Source: an uncultured Microbacterium sp. (GTDB lineage: Bacteria; Actinomycetota; Actinomycetes; Actinomycetales; Microbacteriaceae). From it: DNA of 55,774 bases. The position numbers and the translations under genes are program-made. Of this stretch, positions 44,087 through 52,669 are shown piece after piece; the stretch's first letter is position 1, and the number at the start of each line of letters is the position of its first letter. A model generated the notes under the pieces. The model was given only the letters and a program-made list of their open reading frames with translations. It did not search any database and was not told the origin of the DNA. The stretch covers positions 1 through 55,774 of the forward strand of contig CAJYJO010000028.1 in the NCBI GenBank assembly GCA_913774845.1, written 5' to 3'.

Positions 44087-45799
44087 TCAGCGCACCGCCA
44101 CCAACAATTCCTCGGCCCCCGCCCGCAGCGCCTCGAGCCGGCGGCGGGCCTTCTTCGCCGAGGAGCCGCGCACGTCGAGGTACAGCTTGAGCTTGGGCTC
44201 GGTGCCGCTCGGGCGCACGATGAGGCGCGAACCGTCGTCGAGCCAGATGCGCAGCACGTCGCCCGGCGGGAGGCCGTCCACGCCGTCGAGCAGGTCGTCG
44301 ATGCGCGACACCGTGGTCTCGCCGATCGCGGCGGGCGGCTGGGCGCGGAGGGATGCCATGATCCCGGCGATCTCGCTCACGTCGTCGACGCGCACCGAGA
44401 TCTGCTCGCTCGCGAAGGCACCGAACGTGTCGCGGAACTCGCGCAGCAGGTCGTCGACGGTGCGGCCCTCGCCGCGCGCCTCGGCGGCCATGCCGAGCAG
44501 CGCGACGGCCGCGGAGATGCCGTCTTTGTCGCGCACGGTGTCGGGGTTCACGAGGTAGCCGAGCGCCTCCTCGAAGCCGAAGACGATACCCGGCGCCCGC
44601 GAGATCCACTTGAAGCCGGTGAGGGTCGAGTGGAACGCGAGTCCGTAGTGCTCGGCCACGGCCTGCAGACCGGGCGACGAGACGAGCGAGCAGGCGAGGG
44701 ATGCCGGTGCCTCGGCGCCGGATTCCGCGGCACCGTCCGCGGGCGAAGCGCCCGGGTCCGACGCCGCGGCGCGCGCCGCACGCCACCCCAGCAACAGCCC
44801 GATCTCGTTGCCGGTGAGCCGCCGCCAGCCGCCCTCGGTGTCGGGGTCGGGGATCGCGACGGCGAGACGGTCGGCATCCGGGTCGTTGGCGACGATGAGC
44901 TCGGCGTCGGCGGAACGGGCGGTCTCGAACGCGAGATCCATCGCTCCGGGTTCTTCCGGGTTGGGGAAGGCCACGGTCGGGAAGCGTCCGTCGGGGTGGA
45001 TCTGCGCCTCCACGACCACGGGGGCGGGGTAGCCGGCTGCCGCGAGCACGCGTGACACGGTTTCCCACCCCACGCCGTGCATCGCGGTGTAGACCCAGCG
45101 CAGGCCCTCGGCTCCGGCCGGCGCGGGCGCGACGGCGGCGGTCGCGGCGACGTACGCCTCGACCACCGATTCGGGGGCGTTCTCGTAGCCGACCGAGCGG
45201 GGGAGGGTGGTGATGTCGCCGCGGTCGGCGATGCGCTGGATGTGCGCGGCGATCTCGGCGTCGGCCGGCGAGACGATCTGCGCACCGGCATCGTCGCCGC
45301 CGAGGTACACCTTGTAGCCGTTGTCGTCGGGCGGGTTGTGGCTCGCCGTGACCATGACGCCGGCGTCGGCACCGAGGTGGCGCACCGCGAAGGCGAGCAC
45401 GGGGGTCGGCAACAGCCGCGGCAGCAGGATGGCCCGCAGCCCCGCGCCGGCGAAGATCTCCACCGAGTCGCGGGCGAACACGTCGGAGTTGCGTCGGCCG
45501 TCGTAGCCGACCACCACGGTCGGCACCCCGCCCGAGGAGCGCTCGAGCAGGTACGCCGCGAACCCGGCCGCCGCCTGTGCGACGAGCACGCGGTTCATAC
45601 GGTTCGAGCCGGCGCCGAGGGTTCCGCGCAGGCCGGCCGTGCCGAACGCCAGGCGGGTGGAGAAGCGATCGTCGAGATCGGCCGAGGCCTCGGCATCCCC
45701 CGCTTCGACCCGGGCGATGAGGGCGGTGAGCTCGTCGCGGGTGACGGCATCCGGATCCTGGGCGAGCCAGGAGCGGGCCGCGTCGAGGGAGGCGCTCAC
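44087..45799 (-). CDS. Phospho-sugar mutase (PMM/PGM superfamily), possibly a phosphopentomutase
   Basis: 570 residues of the alpha-D-phosphohexomutase fold. FGTAGLRGTLGAG starts domain 1; the phosphoserine loop is VMVTASHNPPDDNGYKVYLGG; the metal loop is ANDPDADRLAVAIP; the sugar loop is GFEEALGYLV and the phosphate loop RPSGTEPKLKLYLD. The DNGYKVY wording and length are those of PGM2/PmmB-type enzymes, some of which act on ribose and deoxyribose 1-phosphate. The GTG start overlaps the purine nucleoside phosphorylase stop by four bases, which favours a role in pentose-phosphate recycling. Annotated often as phosphomannomutase. Confidence 0.88.
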   Translation of the reverse strand: MSASLDAARSWLAQDPDAVTRDELTALIARVEAGDAEASADLDDRFSTRLAFGTAGLRGTLGAGSNRMNRVLVAQAAAGFAAYLLERSSGGVPTVVVGYDGRRNSDVFARDSVEIFAGAGLRAILLPRLLPTPVLAFAVRHLGADAGVMVTASHNPPDDNGYKVYLGGDDAGAQIVSPADAEIAAHIQRIADRGDITTLPRSVGYENAPESVVEAYVAATAAVAPAPAGAEGLRWVYTAMHGVGWETVSRVLAAAGYPAPVVVEAQIHPDGRFPTVAFPNPEEPGAMDLAFETARSADAELIVANDPDADRLAVAIPDPDTEGGWRRLTGNEIGLLLGWRAARAAASDPGASPADGAAESGAEAPASLACSLVSSPGLQAVAEHYGLAFHSTLTGFKWISRAPGIVFGFEEALGYLVNPDTVRDKDGISAAVALLGMAAEARGEGRTVDDLLREFRDTFGAFASEQISVRVDDVSEIAGIMASLRAQPPAAIGETTVSRIDDLLDGVDGLPPGDVLRIWLDDGSRLIVRPSGTEPKLKLYLDVRGSSAKKARRRLEALRAGAEELLVAVR

Positions 45800-46629
45800 A
45801 GTGCGCCGATCACGCGCGCGAGCAGCGCCGAGATCACCGGCTCCGCCTCGCGGCCGGCCTCGAGCACCTCCTCGTGGCTGAGGGGGGTCTGCTGGATGCC
45901 GGCGGCCAGGTTCGTGATGAGCGAGAAGCCGAGGATCTCCATGCCGGCCTGTCGCGCGGCGATCGCCTCGAGGGCCGTCGACATGCCGACGATGTGCCCG
46001 CCGATCGTCTTGGCCATCTGCACTTCGGCGGGAGTCTCGTAGTGGGGGCCGCGGAACTGCGTGTAGACGCCCTCGTCGAGGGTCGGATCGATCGACCGGG
46101 CGAGGTCGCGCAGGCGCTTGGAGTACAGGTCGGTGAGGTCGATGAAGGTCGCGCCCTCGAGGGGCGAGTCGGCCGTGAGGTTGATGTGGTCGCTGATGAG
46201 CACGGGCTGGCCGGGCTTCCACGTCTCGCGGATGCCGCCGGCACCGTTGGTGAGGATCATCGTGGTCGCACCCGTCGCCGCGGCGGTGCGGACGCTGTGC
46301 ACGACGCGGCGCACGCCGTGGCCCTCGTAGTAGTGCGTGCGAGCGCCGATGACCAGGATGTTCTTGCCGCCGGGCGTGCGGACGCTGCGGAGCGTGCCGA
46401 CGTGCCCCTCGAGAGCGGGCTTGCTGAAACCGGTCACCTCGGTGGCGGGGAACGACGCCGTCTCCTCGCCGATGAGCTCGGCGGCGCGGCCCCAGCCCGA
46501 CCCGAGGGTCACGGCGATGTCGTGGTGCTCGACGCCGGAGAGGCGGGCGATATCGGCCGCCGCGGTCCGCGCGACCTCGAACGGGTCGACCGCCGGGTCG
46601 TCGAGCGGGTGAGATGTGCTGTGGGACAT
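45796..46629 (-). CDS. Purine-nucleoside phosphorylase
   Basis: 277 residues, trimeric PNP family (as in mycobacteria). Splits inosine and guanosine with phosphate into base and ribose 1-phosphate. Marks are VTLGSGWGRAAELI, the phosphate-site histidine in RTHYYEGHG, LTNGAGGI and the FRGPHYETPAEVQM segment with NP-specific ETPAE, followed by VGMSTALEAIAARQ. It completes the pathway begun by Add (adenosine to inosine). Coupled to the mutase gene by a GTGA overlap. The ATG is 6 nt after a -10-like TAGAGT. Confidence 0.94.
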   Translation of the reverse strand: MSHSTSHPLDDPAVDPFEVARTAAADIARLSGVEHHDIAVTLGSGWGRAAELIGEETASFPATEVTGFSKPALEGHVGTLRSVRTPGGKNILVIGARTHYYEGHGVRRVVHSVRTAAATGATTMILTNGAGGIRETWKPGQPVLISDHINLTADSPLEGATFIDLTDLYSKRLRDLARSIDPTLDEGVYTQFRGPHYETPAEVQMAKTIGGHIVGMSTALEAIAARQAGMEILGFSLITNLAAGIQQTPLSHEEVLEAGREAEPVISALLARVIGAL

Positions 46630-46635
46630 CCCCCC

Positions 46636-46641
46636 ACTCTA
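46636..46641 (-). promoter_or_regulatory. -10 box, leaderless-type, purine-nucleoside phosphorylase gene
   Basis: TAGAGT on the minus strand, 6 nt before the ATG at 46629. Confidence 0.5.
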
Positions 46642-46702
46642 GAAACTGCGGGGCTCGCGGGCCACCTGTGAGGCGCAATGGCATCCGCTCAGCGCTGACA
46701 GA

Positions 46703-48163
46703 ATGGATGCCATGGTGCAGAGCTTCGAGCGCAAGCAGTCCGTCGCGATCGTCGGCGGAGGCCCCGGCGGCTACGAGGCGGCCCTCTCCGCGGCCCAGCT
46801 CGGTGCCGATGTCACCCTCGTCGAGCGCGCGGGCGTCGGCGGTTCCGCCGTCATCACCGACGTCGTGCCGTCCAAGACGCTCATCGCGACCGCCGACGCC
46901 GCCGTCGCGATCCGCAACGCCAGCAGCCTCGGCGTGCAGCTGTTCGCGAAGGACGACCGCGGCAAGCCGCTGACCCCCGAGGTCGCGATCAACCTCGCCG
47001 CCGTCAACCAGCGCCTGCTCTCGCTCGCCCGGCAGCAGTCCGACGACATGCGTTCGTCGCTGCTCGAGGCGGGCGTGCGCATCATCTCGGGCCACGGCCG
47101 CCTCGACGGCAACGGCGCCGTGGTCGTGTCGACCGAGGCCGGCGGCACCGACTTCGACCGGATCGAGGCCGAGACGCTCGTCGTGTCGGTGGGCGCCTCC
47201 CCGCGCGAGCTGCCGTCGGCGAAGCCCGACGGCGAGCGCATCCTCACGTGGACGCAGCTCTACAACATGAAGTCGGTGCCCTCGCACCTGATCGTCGTCG
47301 GCTCCGGAGTGACCGGCGCCGAGTTCGCCTCCGCGTACATGAACCTCGGCGCCAAGGTCACGCTCGTCTCGAGCCGCGACCAGGTGCTGCCCGGCGAAGA
47401 CCAGGATGCCGCCGCGGTCCTCGAGCGCGTGTTCCGGCGCGGAGGGATGACGCTGCTGTCGAAGGCCCGCGCCGATTCGGTGGTCAACACCGGCGACGGC
47501 GTCACGGTGACCCTCGCCGACGGGCGCACGATCGAGGGCAGCCACTGCCTCATGGCGGTCGGCTCGATCCCGAACACCGCCGGTCTCGGCCTCGAGCAGG
47601 CGGGGGTGCAGATGACGGCATCCGGGCACATCCGCGTCAACCGCGTCGCGCGCACCTCGGTGCCGAACATCTACGCCGCCGGCGACTGCACGAACTTCTA
47701 CCCCCTGGCATCCGTCGCCTCGATGCAGGGGCGCCAGGCGATCTTCCACGCGCTGGGCGACATCGTCATCCCGCTCGAGACGCGCCGCATCACCGCCAAC
47801 ATCTTCACCGCGCCCGAGATCGCCACGGTCGGCTTCAGCGAGCAGGACATCACCGAGGGCCGCATCGCCGGCAAGGTGCGCAAGCTCCCGCTGTCGGCGA
47901 ACCCGCGCGCGAAGATGCAGGGCATCACCGACGGTTTCGTCAAGCTCATCGCCCGCGAGGGCAGCGGCACCGTGATGGGCGGTGTGATCGTCGGCCCCAA
48001 GGCCTCGGAGCTCATCTACCCGATCGCAATCGCCGTCGAGCGCCGCCTCACCGTCGACCAGGTCGCCCGCGTCTTCGCCGTGTACCCGTCGCTGACGTCG
48101 AGCATCACCGACGCCGCCCGCGCCATGCACATCGTCGACCGCGACGATCCCGGCGAGGACTGA
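46703..48163 (+). CDS. lpdA: LpdA-type NAD(P)H-quinone reductase (flavoprotein disulfide reductase family)
   Basis: 486 residues. FAD site VAIVGGGPGGYEAALSAAQ, NAD(P) site VVGSGVTGAEFASAY, and the FAD-binding NIYAAGDCTN are intact. The place where lipoamide dehydrogenases have GGTCLNVGCIPSK reads VGGSAVITDVVPSK, so the redox disulfide is absent. The M. tuberculosis LpdA (Rv3303c) is likewise a quinone reductase rather than a lipoamide dehydrogenase. The final dimerisation domain (TAPEIATVGFSE) is normal. Start is ATG 46703, with ATG 46712 possible: CAGAAT lies 7 nt before it. Divergent from the phosphorylase gene. Confidence 0.9.
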   Translation: MDAMVQSFERKQSVAIVGGGPGGYEAALSAAQLGADVTLVERAGVGGSAVITDVVPSKTLIATADAAVAIRNASSLGVQLFAKDDRGKPLTPEVAINLAAVNQRLLSLARQQSDDMRSSLLEAGVRIISGHGRLDGNGAVVVSTEAGGTDFDRIEAETLVVSVGASPRELPSAKPDGERILTWTQLYNMKSVPSHLIVVGSGVTGAEFASAYMNLGAKVTLVSSRDQVLPGEDQDAAAVLERVFRRGGMTLLSKARADSVVNTGDGVTVTLADGRTIEGSHCLMAVGSIPNTAGLGLEQAGVQMTASGHIRVNRVARTSVPNIYAAGDCTNFYPLASVASMQGRQAIFHALGDIVIPLETRRITANIFTAPEIATVGFSEQDITEGRIAGKVRKLPLSANPRAKMQGITDGFVKLIAREGSGTVMGGVIVGPKASELIYPIAIAVERRLTVDQVARVFAVYPSLTSSITDAARAMHIVDRDDPGED

Positions 48164-48246
48164 GCCCCCCCGGATGCCGCTCGGCATCGCGCCCTGAGCG
48201 CCGCTCGTTCCTCTTTGTGCGCTCGGCGTCGCGCCTTGCGCGGGTG

Positions 48247-48366
48247 CTCGTCCCACTTTTGGCGGTGCGTGTCCCGATTGTGGTGGGTGTGCGGCGGTGG
48301 GACCGGCCATAAGTGGGACGAGGGGGTTTCGCGTGCGGCGGTGGGACCGGCCATAAGTGGGACGAG
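48247..48366. repeat. AGTGGGACGAG inverted/direct repeat element, family C
   Basis: CTCGTCCCACTT (48247-48258) faces AAGTGGGACGAG at 48311-48322 and again at 48355-48366. A block of about 36 bp is directly duplicated with a 44-bp period (48289-48324 and 48333-48368). Between the convergent lpdA and carboxylase genes; no gene is visible in 48164-48439. Confidence 0.75.
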
Positions 48367-48391
48367 GGCTGCAGCGGACGCCGTACGAACG

Positions 48392-48425
48392 ACGGCGCCG
48401 CACCCCGGGGGGAGTGCGGCGCCGT
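48392..48425 (-). terminator. Terminator of the carboxylase gene
   Basis: Perfect 12-bp stem ACGGCGCCGCAC (48392-48403) with GTGCGGCGCCGT (48414-48425), 15 bp past the stop of the minus-strand gene. Confidence 0.7.
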
Positions 48426-48439
48426 GACGAAGCGGGGCG

Positions 48440-50206
48440 TCAGCTGATCAGCAGCAGCTGGTGCCCGGCGGAGACGGTGGTGCCGGGGGCGGCGTCGATG
48501 CCCGCGACCGTCCCGTCTTTGTGCGCCTGGATGGGCTGCTCCATCTTCATGGCTTCGAGTACGACGACGAGGTCGCCCTTGACGACCTGCTGGCCCTCCT
48601 CGACGGCGACCTTGACGATGGTCGCCTGCATCGGCGACTTCACCGCGTCGCCGGTGGCGCCGGCGGTGGGGGAGGCCGCGTGCGAGCGACGGGACGGGGG
48701 AGCGGCCGCCGGGCGGCCCACCTGCGGGGCGGCGGCGGTGATGCGGTCGGGCAGGCTCACCTCGAGGCGCTTGCCGCCGACCTCGACGACCACTGTGTGA
48801 CGGCCGGCGGCCGCCGCGGGTGCCTCGAGCTCGCCGTCCCACGCGGGGATGTCGTTGACGAACTCGGTCTCGATCCAGCGGGTGAAGACGCCGAACTCGT
48901 CGTCCTCGGCCGTGAAGGCGGGGTCGCGGACGACCTTGCGGTGGAAGGGCAGCACCGTCGGCATGCCGGCGACCTCGAACTCGTCGAGGGCGCGGCGGGC
49001 GCGCTCGAGCGCCTCGGCGCGGTCGCGGCCGGTCACGATGATCTTCGCCAGCAGCGAGTCGAACGCTCCCGAGACGCTGTCGCCCGCGGTCACTCCCGAG
49101 TCGAGACGGATGCCGGGACCGCCGAACGTCTTGAACACGTGGATGGGTCCGGGCTGCGGCAGGAAGCCCCGGCCCGGGTCCTCACCGTTGATGCGGAACT
49201 CGATCGAGTGGCCGCTGGGCTCGGGGTCGCCGTAGCCGAGCTCTTCTCCCTCGGCCACGCGGAACTGCTCGCGCACCAGGTCGATGCCCGTGACCTCCTC
49301 GGAGACGGGGTGCTCGACCTGCAGGCGTGTGTTGACCTCGAGGAACGAGATCGTGCCGTCGGCGCCGATGAGGAACTCGCAGGTTCCCGCGCCGACGTAG
49401 CCGACCTCCTTGAGGATGGCTTTGGATGCCGAGTACAGCACCGCGTTCTGCTCGTCGCTGAGGAACGGCGCGGGGGCCTCCTCGACCAGCTTCTGGTGGC
49501 GGCGCTGCAGCGAGCAGTCGCGCGTGGAGACGACGACGACGTTGCCGGCGGAGTCGGCGAGGCACTGCGTCTCGACGTGGCGCGGCTTGTCGAGGTACTT
49601 CTCGACGAAGCACTCGCCGCGGCCGAAGGCGGCGACCGCCTCGCGCGTGGCCGACTCGAACATCTCGGCGACCTCGTCGAGCTCGCGCGCGACCTTGAGG
49701 CCGCGTCCGCCGCCGCCGTACGCCGCCTTGATGGCGATGGGAAGCCCCACCTGCTCGGCGAAGGCGATGACCTCGTCGGCACCCGAGACGGGGCCGGGGG
49801 TGCCGGGGGCGAGGGGGGCTCCGACCTTCTCGGCGACGTGGCGCGCGGTGACCTTGTCGCCGAGGGCCTCGATGGCGTCCGGGGAGGGACCGATCCAGAT
49901 CAGGCCGGCACCGATCACGGCGCGGGCGAAGTCGGCGTTCTCGGCGAGGAAGCCGTAGCCGGGGTGCACGGCGTCGGCGCCGGAGCGGCGGGCGACCGAG
50001 AGGATCTTCTCGATCGAGAGGTAGGTGTCGGCGCTCGTGGAGCCCTCGAGGGCGTACGCCTCGTCGGCGAGGCGGGTGTGCAGGGCGTCGCGGTCCTGAT
50101 CGGCGTAGACGGCGACGGAGGCCTTGCCCGAGTCGCGGGCGGCGCGGATGATACGGACGGCGATCTCGCCGCGGTTGGCGACAAGGACCTTGGCGATCTT
50201 CGGCAT
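48440..50206 (-). CDS. Acyl-CoA carboxylase alpha subunit (biotin carboxylase plus BCCP)
   Basis: 588 residues, AccA3/BccA-like. The biotin carboxylase part (1-450) starts [20 protein letters not shown] and contains the ATP-grasp loop [15 protein letters not shown] and the catalytic [18 protein letters not shown]. The C-terminal BCCP domain has the biotinylated lysine in [11 protein letters not shown]. It carboxylates biotin and serves a separate carboxyltransferase beta subunit that is not in this window; acetyl- and propionyl-CoA are the likely substrates. ATG is 6 nt after TAGGCT. The neighbouring maf gene is also close to accA3 in mycobacteria. Confidence 0.94.
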   Translation of the reverse strand: MPKIAKVLVANRGEIAVRIIRAARDSGKASVAVYADQDRDALHTRLADEAYALEGSTSADTYLSIEKILSVARRSGADAVHPGYGFLAENADFARAVIGAGLIWIGPSPDAIEALGDKVTARHVAEKVGAPLAPGTPGPVSGADEVIAFAEQVGLPIAIKAAYGGGGRGLKVARELDEVAEMFESATREAVAAFGRGECFVEKYLDKPRHVETQCLADSAGNVVVVSTRDCSLQRRHQKLVEEAPAPFLSDEQNAVLYSASKAILKEVGYVGAGTCEFLIGADGTISFLEVNTRLQVEHPVSEEVTGIDLVREQFRVAEGEELGYGDPEPSGHSIEFRINGEDPGRGFLPQPGPIHVFKTFGGPGIRLDSGVTAGDSVSGAFDSLLAKIIVTGRDRAEALERARRALDEFEVAGMPTVLPFHRKVVRDPAFTAEDDEFGVFTRWIETEFVNDIPAWDGELEAPAAAAGRHTVVVEVGGKRLEVSLPDRITAAAPQVGRPAAAPPSRRSHAASPTAGATGDAVKSPMQATIVKVAVEEGQQVVKGDLVVVLEAMKMEQPIQAHKDGTVAGIDAAPGTTVSAGHQLLLIS

Positions 50207-50212
50207 TCGTCC

Positions 50213-50218
50213 AGCCTA
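50213..50218 (-). promoter_or_regulatory. -10 box, leaderless-type, carboxylase gene
   Basis: TAGGCT on the minus strand, 6 nt before the ATG at 50206. Confidence 0.5.
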
Positions 50219-50283
50219 GCGACGGCGGGGGCCCGCTTTTTGACCCTCCTCGACAAGAAACGCCGAGAAACGTGTGCGGGAGT

Positions 50284-50931
50284 CTACGAACGGTTCCAGA
50301 GGGCGGTCCACGAGCCGCCGAGCTCGCGCACGAGCCGGCGAACGGTCGACAGCGACATGCCCACGACCGTGGAGGGATCCCCCTCGACGCGCTCGATGAA
50401 CGCTCCGCCGAGGCTGTCGACGGTGAACGCTCCGGCGACGAGGAGAGGTTCGCCGCTGGCGACGTACGCGGCGATCTCGTCGTCGTCGACGTCGGCGGCG
50501 AAGGTGACCGACGCCTCTGCGACCGCGTGCGCTTCGCGCGGTTCGGTGCCCGGCTCCAGACGGAAGACGCTGTGACCCGAGTGCAGCACGCCGGTGCGGC
50601 CGCGCATCCCGCGCCAGCGTGCGGTCGCCGCCTCGGGCGTGTACGGCTTGCCGAGGATCTCGTCGCCGAGCGCGAACATCGAATCGCCGCCGATGACGAA
50701 GCCGTCGAACCCGGGATCCTCGGCGCGCAGACGATGAGCGACATCCGCGGCCTTTCGGCGTGCGAGCAGCAGCACGTGCTCGGCCGCCGGCAGGCGACGG
50801 ACCTCGGCCGCCTCGACCTCGGCGATCACGGCCTCCTCGTCGACCTGCGGAGCCCGCGCCTCGGGCTCGATCCCCGCCTGTCGCAGCAGCATGAGTCGAG
50901 CGGGAGAAGTGGATGCCAAGCACACGCGCAT
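50284..50931 (-). CDS. maf: Maf-family nucleotide pyrophosphatase
   Basis: 215 residues. Hydrolyses non-canonical or modified nucleoside triphosphates to monophosphates and is linked to septum control in other bacteria. The N-terminal phosphate-site motif is LASTSPARLMLLRQAG (SxxR), followed by EARAPQVDEE, ARRKAADV and IGGDSMFALG with the metal-binding Asp. The ATG at 50931 lies 6 nt after TACCGT. A 55-bp-period repeat array occupies the region between its promoter and the divergent methyltransferase gene. Confidence 0.93.
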   Translation of the reverse strand: MRVCLASTSPARLMLLRQAGIEPEARAPQVDEEAVIAEVEAAEVRRLPAAEHVLLLARRKAADVAHRLRAEDPGFDGFVIGGDSMFALGDEILGKPYTPEAATARWRGMRGRTGVLHSGHSVFRLEPGTEPREAHAVAEASVTFAADVDDDEIAAYVASGEPLLVAGAFTVDSLGGAFIERVEGDPSTVVGMSLSTVRRLVRELGGSWTALWNRS

Positions 50932-50937
50932 GCGTCC

Positions 50938-50943
50938 ACGGTA
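50938..50943 (-). promoter_or_regulatory. -10 box, leaderless-type, maf
   Basis: TACCGT on the minus strand, 6 nt before the ATG at 50931. Confidence 0.5.
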
Positions 50944-51019
50944 CCGACGTGCGCGCCCCGGGCGGTCCGCGCGAAGCGGGCCGAGCGTCCCGGGACACCG
51001 GACCGGCGGGTGTCCGGAC

Positions 51020-51313
51020 CCTTCGACGGGCTCAGGGTCCCCGGTCGGGTGGTGGGTGTTGCGGGTGTTCGGGGCCTTCGACGGGCTCAGGGTCCTCGGC
51101 TCGGCGGTGCGTGCTGCGGGCGTCCGGACCCTTCGACAGGCTCAGGGTCCTCGGCTCGGCGGTGCGTGTTGCGGGTGTCCGGATCCTTCGACGGGCTCAG
51201 GGTCCTCGGCTCGGCGGTGCGTGTTGCGGGTGTCCGGACCCTTCGACGGGCTCAGGGTCCTCGGTCGGGTGGTGGGTGTTGCGGGTGTGCGGGCCCTGCG
51301 ACGGGCTCAGGGC
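51020..51313. repeat. Six-unit tandem array, 55-bp period, built on family E
   Basis: The CCTTCGACGGGCTCAGGG word starts at 51020, 51075, 51130, 51185, 51240 and 51295 (last unit partial, reading CCTGCGAC), always 55 bp apart. Spacers alternate between CTCGGCTCGGCGGTGCGTG- and GGTCGGGTGGTGGGTG-type versions. The 55-bp period is not a multiple of three, so the array is not coding. It fills most of the 431-bp divergent region between maf and the methyltransferase gene. Confidence 0.9.
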
Positions 51314-51362
51314 AGCCCGCCGCGCCCGGCGCTCTCGCGGACGCATGTGACAGGCTCGGGGG

Positions 51363-52622
51363 ATGAACGACGGCGACCTCATCGATCTCGACATCACCGG
51401 CATCGCCCACGGCGGCGTGTCCGTCGGGCGGCACGACGGGCGGGTCGTCTTCGTCGCCGACACCCTGCCCGGGGAACGCGTGCGCGCGCGCCTGACCGAC
51501 ACGCGCAAGAAGTCGTTCTGGCGGGCCGACGCCGTCGAGGTGCTCGAGGCGGCGCCCGAGAGGCGCCCGCACGTGTGGCGCGCGGCCGACATCGACGTCG
51601 ATCCGTCGGTGCGCGTGGGCGGCGCGGAGTTCGGGCACATCGAGCTGTCGTACCAGCGTGCGCTCAAGGAACGTGTCATTCGTGAGGCCGTCGAGCGGGT
51701 GGGCAAGCTGGAGCTGCCCGTCGACGTGCGTCCCGCGGGCGACGCGGACGCCCCCGAGACGGCCGACGGCACCGGATGGCGCACCCGCGTGAGCCTGCAC
51801 GTCGACGACGAGGGTCGGGTCGGCGCGTACGCCGCGCGCTCGCACCACGTCGTCGAGACCCCCGATCTCCCGCTGGCCACCGACGCGATCGCCCGCGCGG
51901 CGGCGGAGGCGCGCGCGGGCGCGCGTCCGGGCCGCATCGATCTCGTCCAGCCCGCCGACGGACGGGTGCGCGTGATCGCCCGCCCCGACGGCGCCCGCCC
52001 CGCGGGTTCTCCCGAGGTGATCGAGGAGCGCGTCGGCGAGCGCACCTTCCGCGTGGATGCCACCGGCTTCTGGCAGGTGCACCGACTCGCCGCCCGCACC
52101 CTCACCTCGCTCGTCGCCGAGGAGCTGACCGCGTCGATCGGCGCCCTCGACCCCGACGCCCTGCACCTGGATCTGTACGGGGGAGTGGGGCTGTTCGCCG
52201 CGACGCTGGGGGATCTCGGCGGTCCGGCGACGCGCGTCGTGAGCGTCGAGTCCGACCCCCGGGCCACCGAGCACGCCGGCGAGAACCTCGCCGGGTGGCT
52301 GGGGGCGCGGGCCGAGACCGCCCGGGTGGACCGCTTCGTCGCCCGGCTCGCCGCCGACGCCTCCGAGCGGGAGCGGGAGCGCGTGTCCCGGGGCGTCGTC
52401 CTGCTGGATCCGCCGCGCGCGGGCGCGGGCCGCGAGGTGGTCGATCACATCGCCGCGCTGTCGCCGTCGGCCGTCGTCTACGTCGCCTGCGACCCGGTCG
52501 CCCTGGCCCGTGACCTGTCGATCTTCGCCGGGCACGGGTACCGCGCCGATCGCGGCATCCGCGGCGTCGACCTGTTCCCGAATTCGCACCACGTCGAGGC
52601 GGTGACGGTGCTGCGGCGCTGA
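51363..52622 (+). CDS. TrmA/RlmD-like RNA (uracil-5-)methyltransferase
   Basis: 419 residues. The N-terminal TRAM domain (about 1-60, DITGIAHGGVSVGRHDGRVVFV) binds RNA. The C-terminal Rossmann methyltransferase has LDLYGGVGLFAATL for SAM, LLDPPRAGAGREV, and VYVACDPVALARDL with the nucleophilic cysteine. That is the only cysteine I see, so the four iron-sulfur cysteines of E. coli RlmD are missing, as in other short actinobacterial members. The exact RNA target is unknown. CAGGCT lies 6 nt before the ATG. The response regulator gene starts 47 bp after its end. Confidence 0.88.
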   Translation: MNDGDLIDLDITGIAHGGVSVGRHDGRVVFVADTLPGERVRARLTDTRKKSFWRADAVEVLEAAPERRPHVWRAADIDVDPSVRVGGAEFGHIELSYQRALKERVIREAVERVGKLELPVDVRPAGDADAPETADGTGWRTRVSLHVDDEGRVGAYAARSHHVVETPDLPLATDAIARAAAEARAGARPGRIDLVQPADGRVRVIARPDGARPAGSPEVIEERVGERTFRVDATGFWQVHRLAARTLTSLVAEELTASIGALDPDALHLDLYGGVGLFAATLGDLGGPATRVVSVESDPRATEHAGENLAGWLGARAETARVDRFVARLAADASERERERVSRGVVLLDPPRAGAGREVVDHIAALSPSAVVYVACDPVALARDLSIFAGHGYRADRGIRGVDLFPNSHHVEAVTVLRR

Positions 52623-52657
52623 GATCCGAGCCTCCCCGCTACCCTCTCCCTCGCCGA

Positions 52658-52663
52658 TACGAT
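52658..52663 (+). promoter_or_regulatory. -10 box, leaderless-type, response regulator gene
   Basis: TACGAT ends 6 nt before the ATG at 52670; GAGGGG fills the spacer and could serve as a ribosome site on longer messages. Confidence 0.5.
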
Positions 52664-52669
52664 GAGGGG

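Noticed and set aside
46703-48163. Damaged lipoamide dehydrogenase (missing CxxxxC) as a pseudogene
   Set aside because: The frame is intact and the missing cysteines are a known feature of the LpdA quinone-reductase branch.
51020-51313. CRISPR array
   Set aside because: Regular 55-bp period, but the spacers are themselves repeated rather than unique and no cas genes are near.
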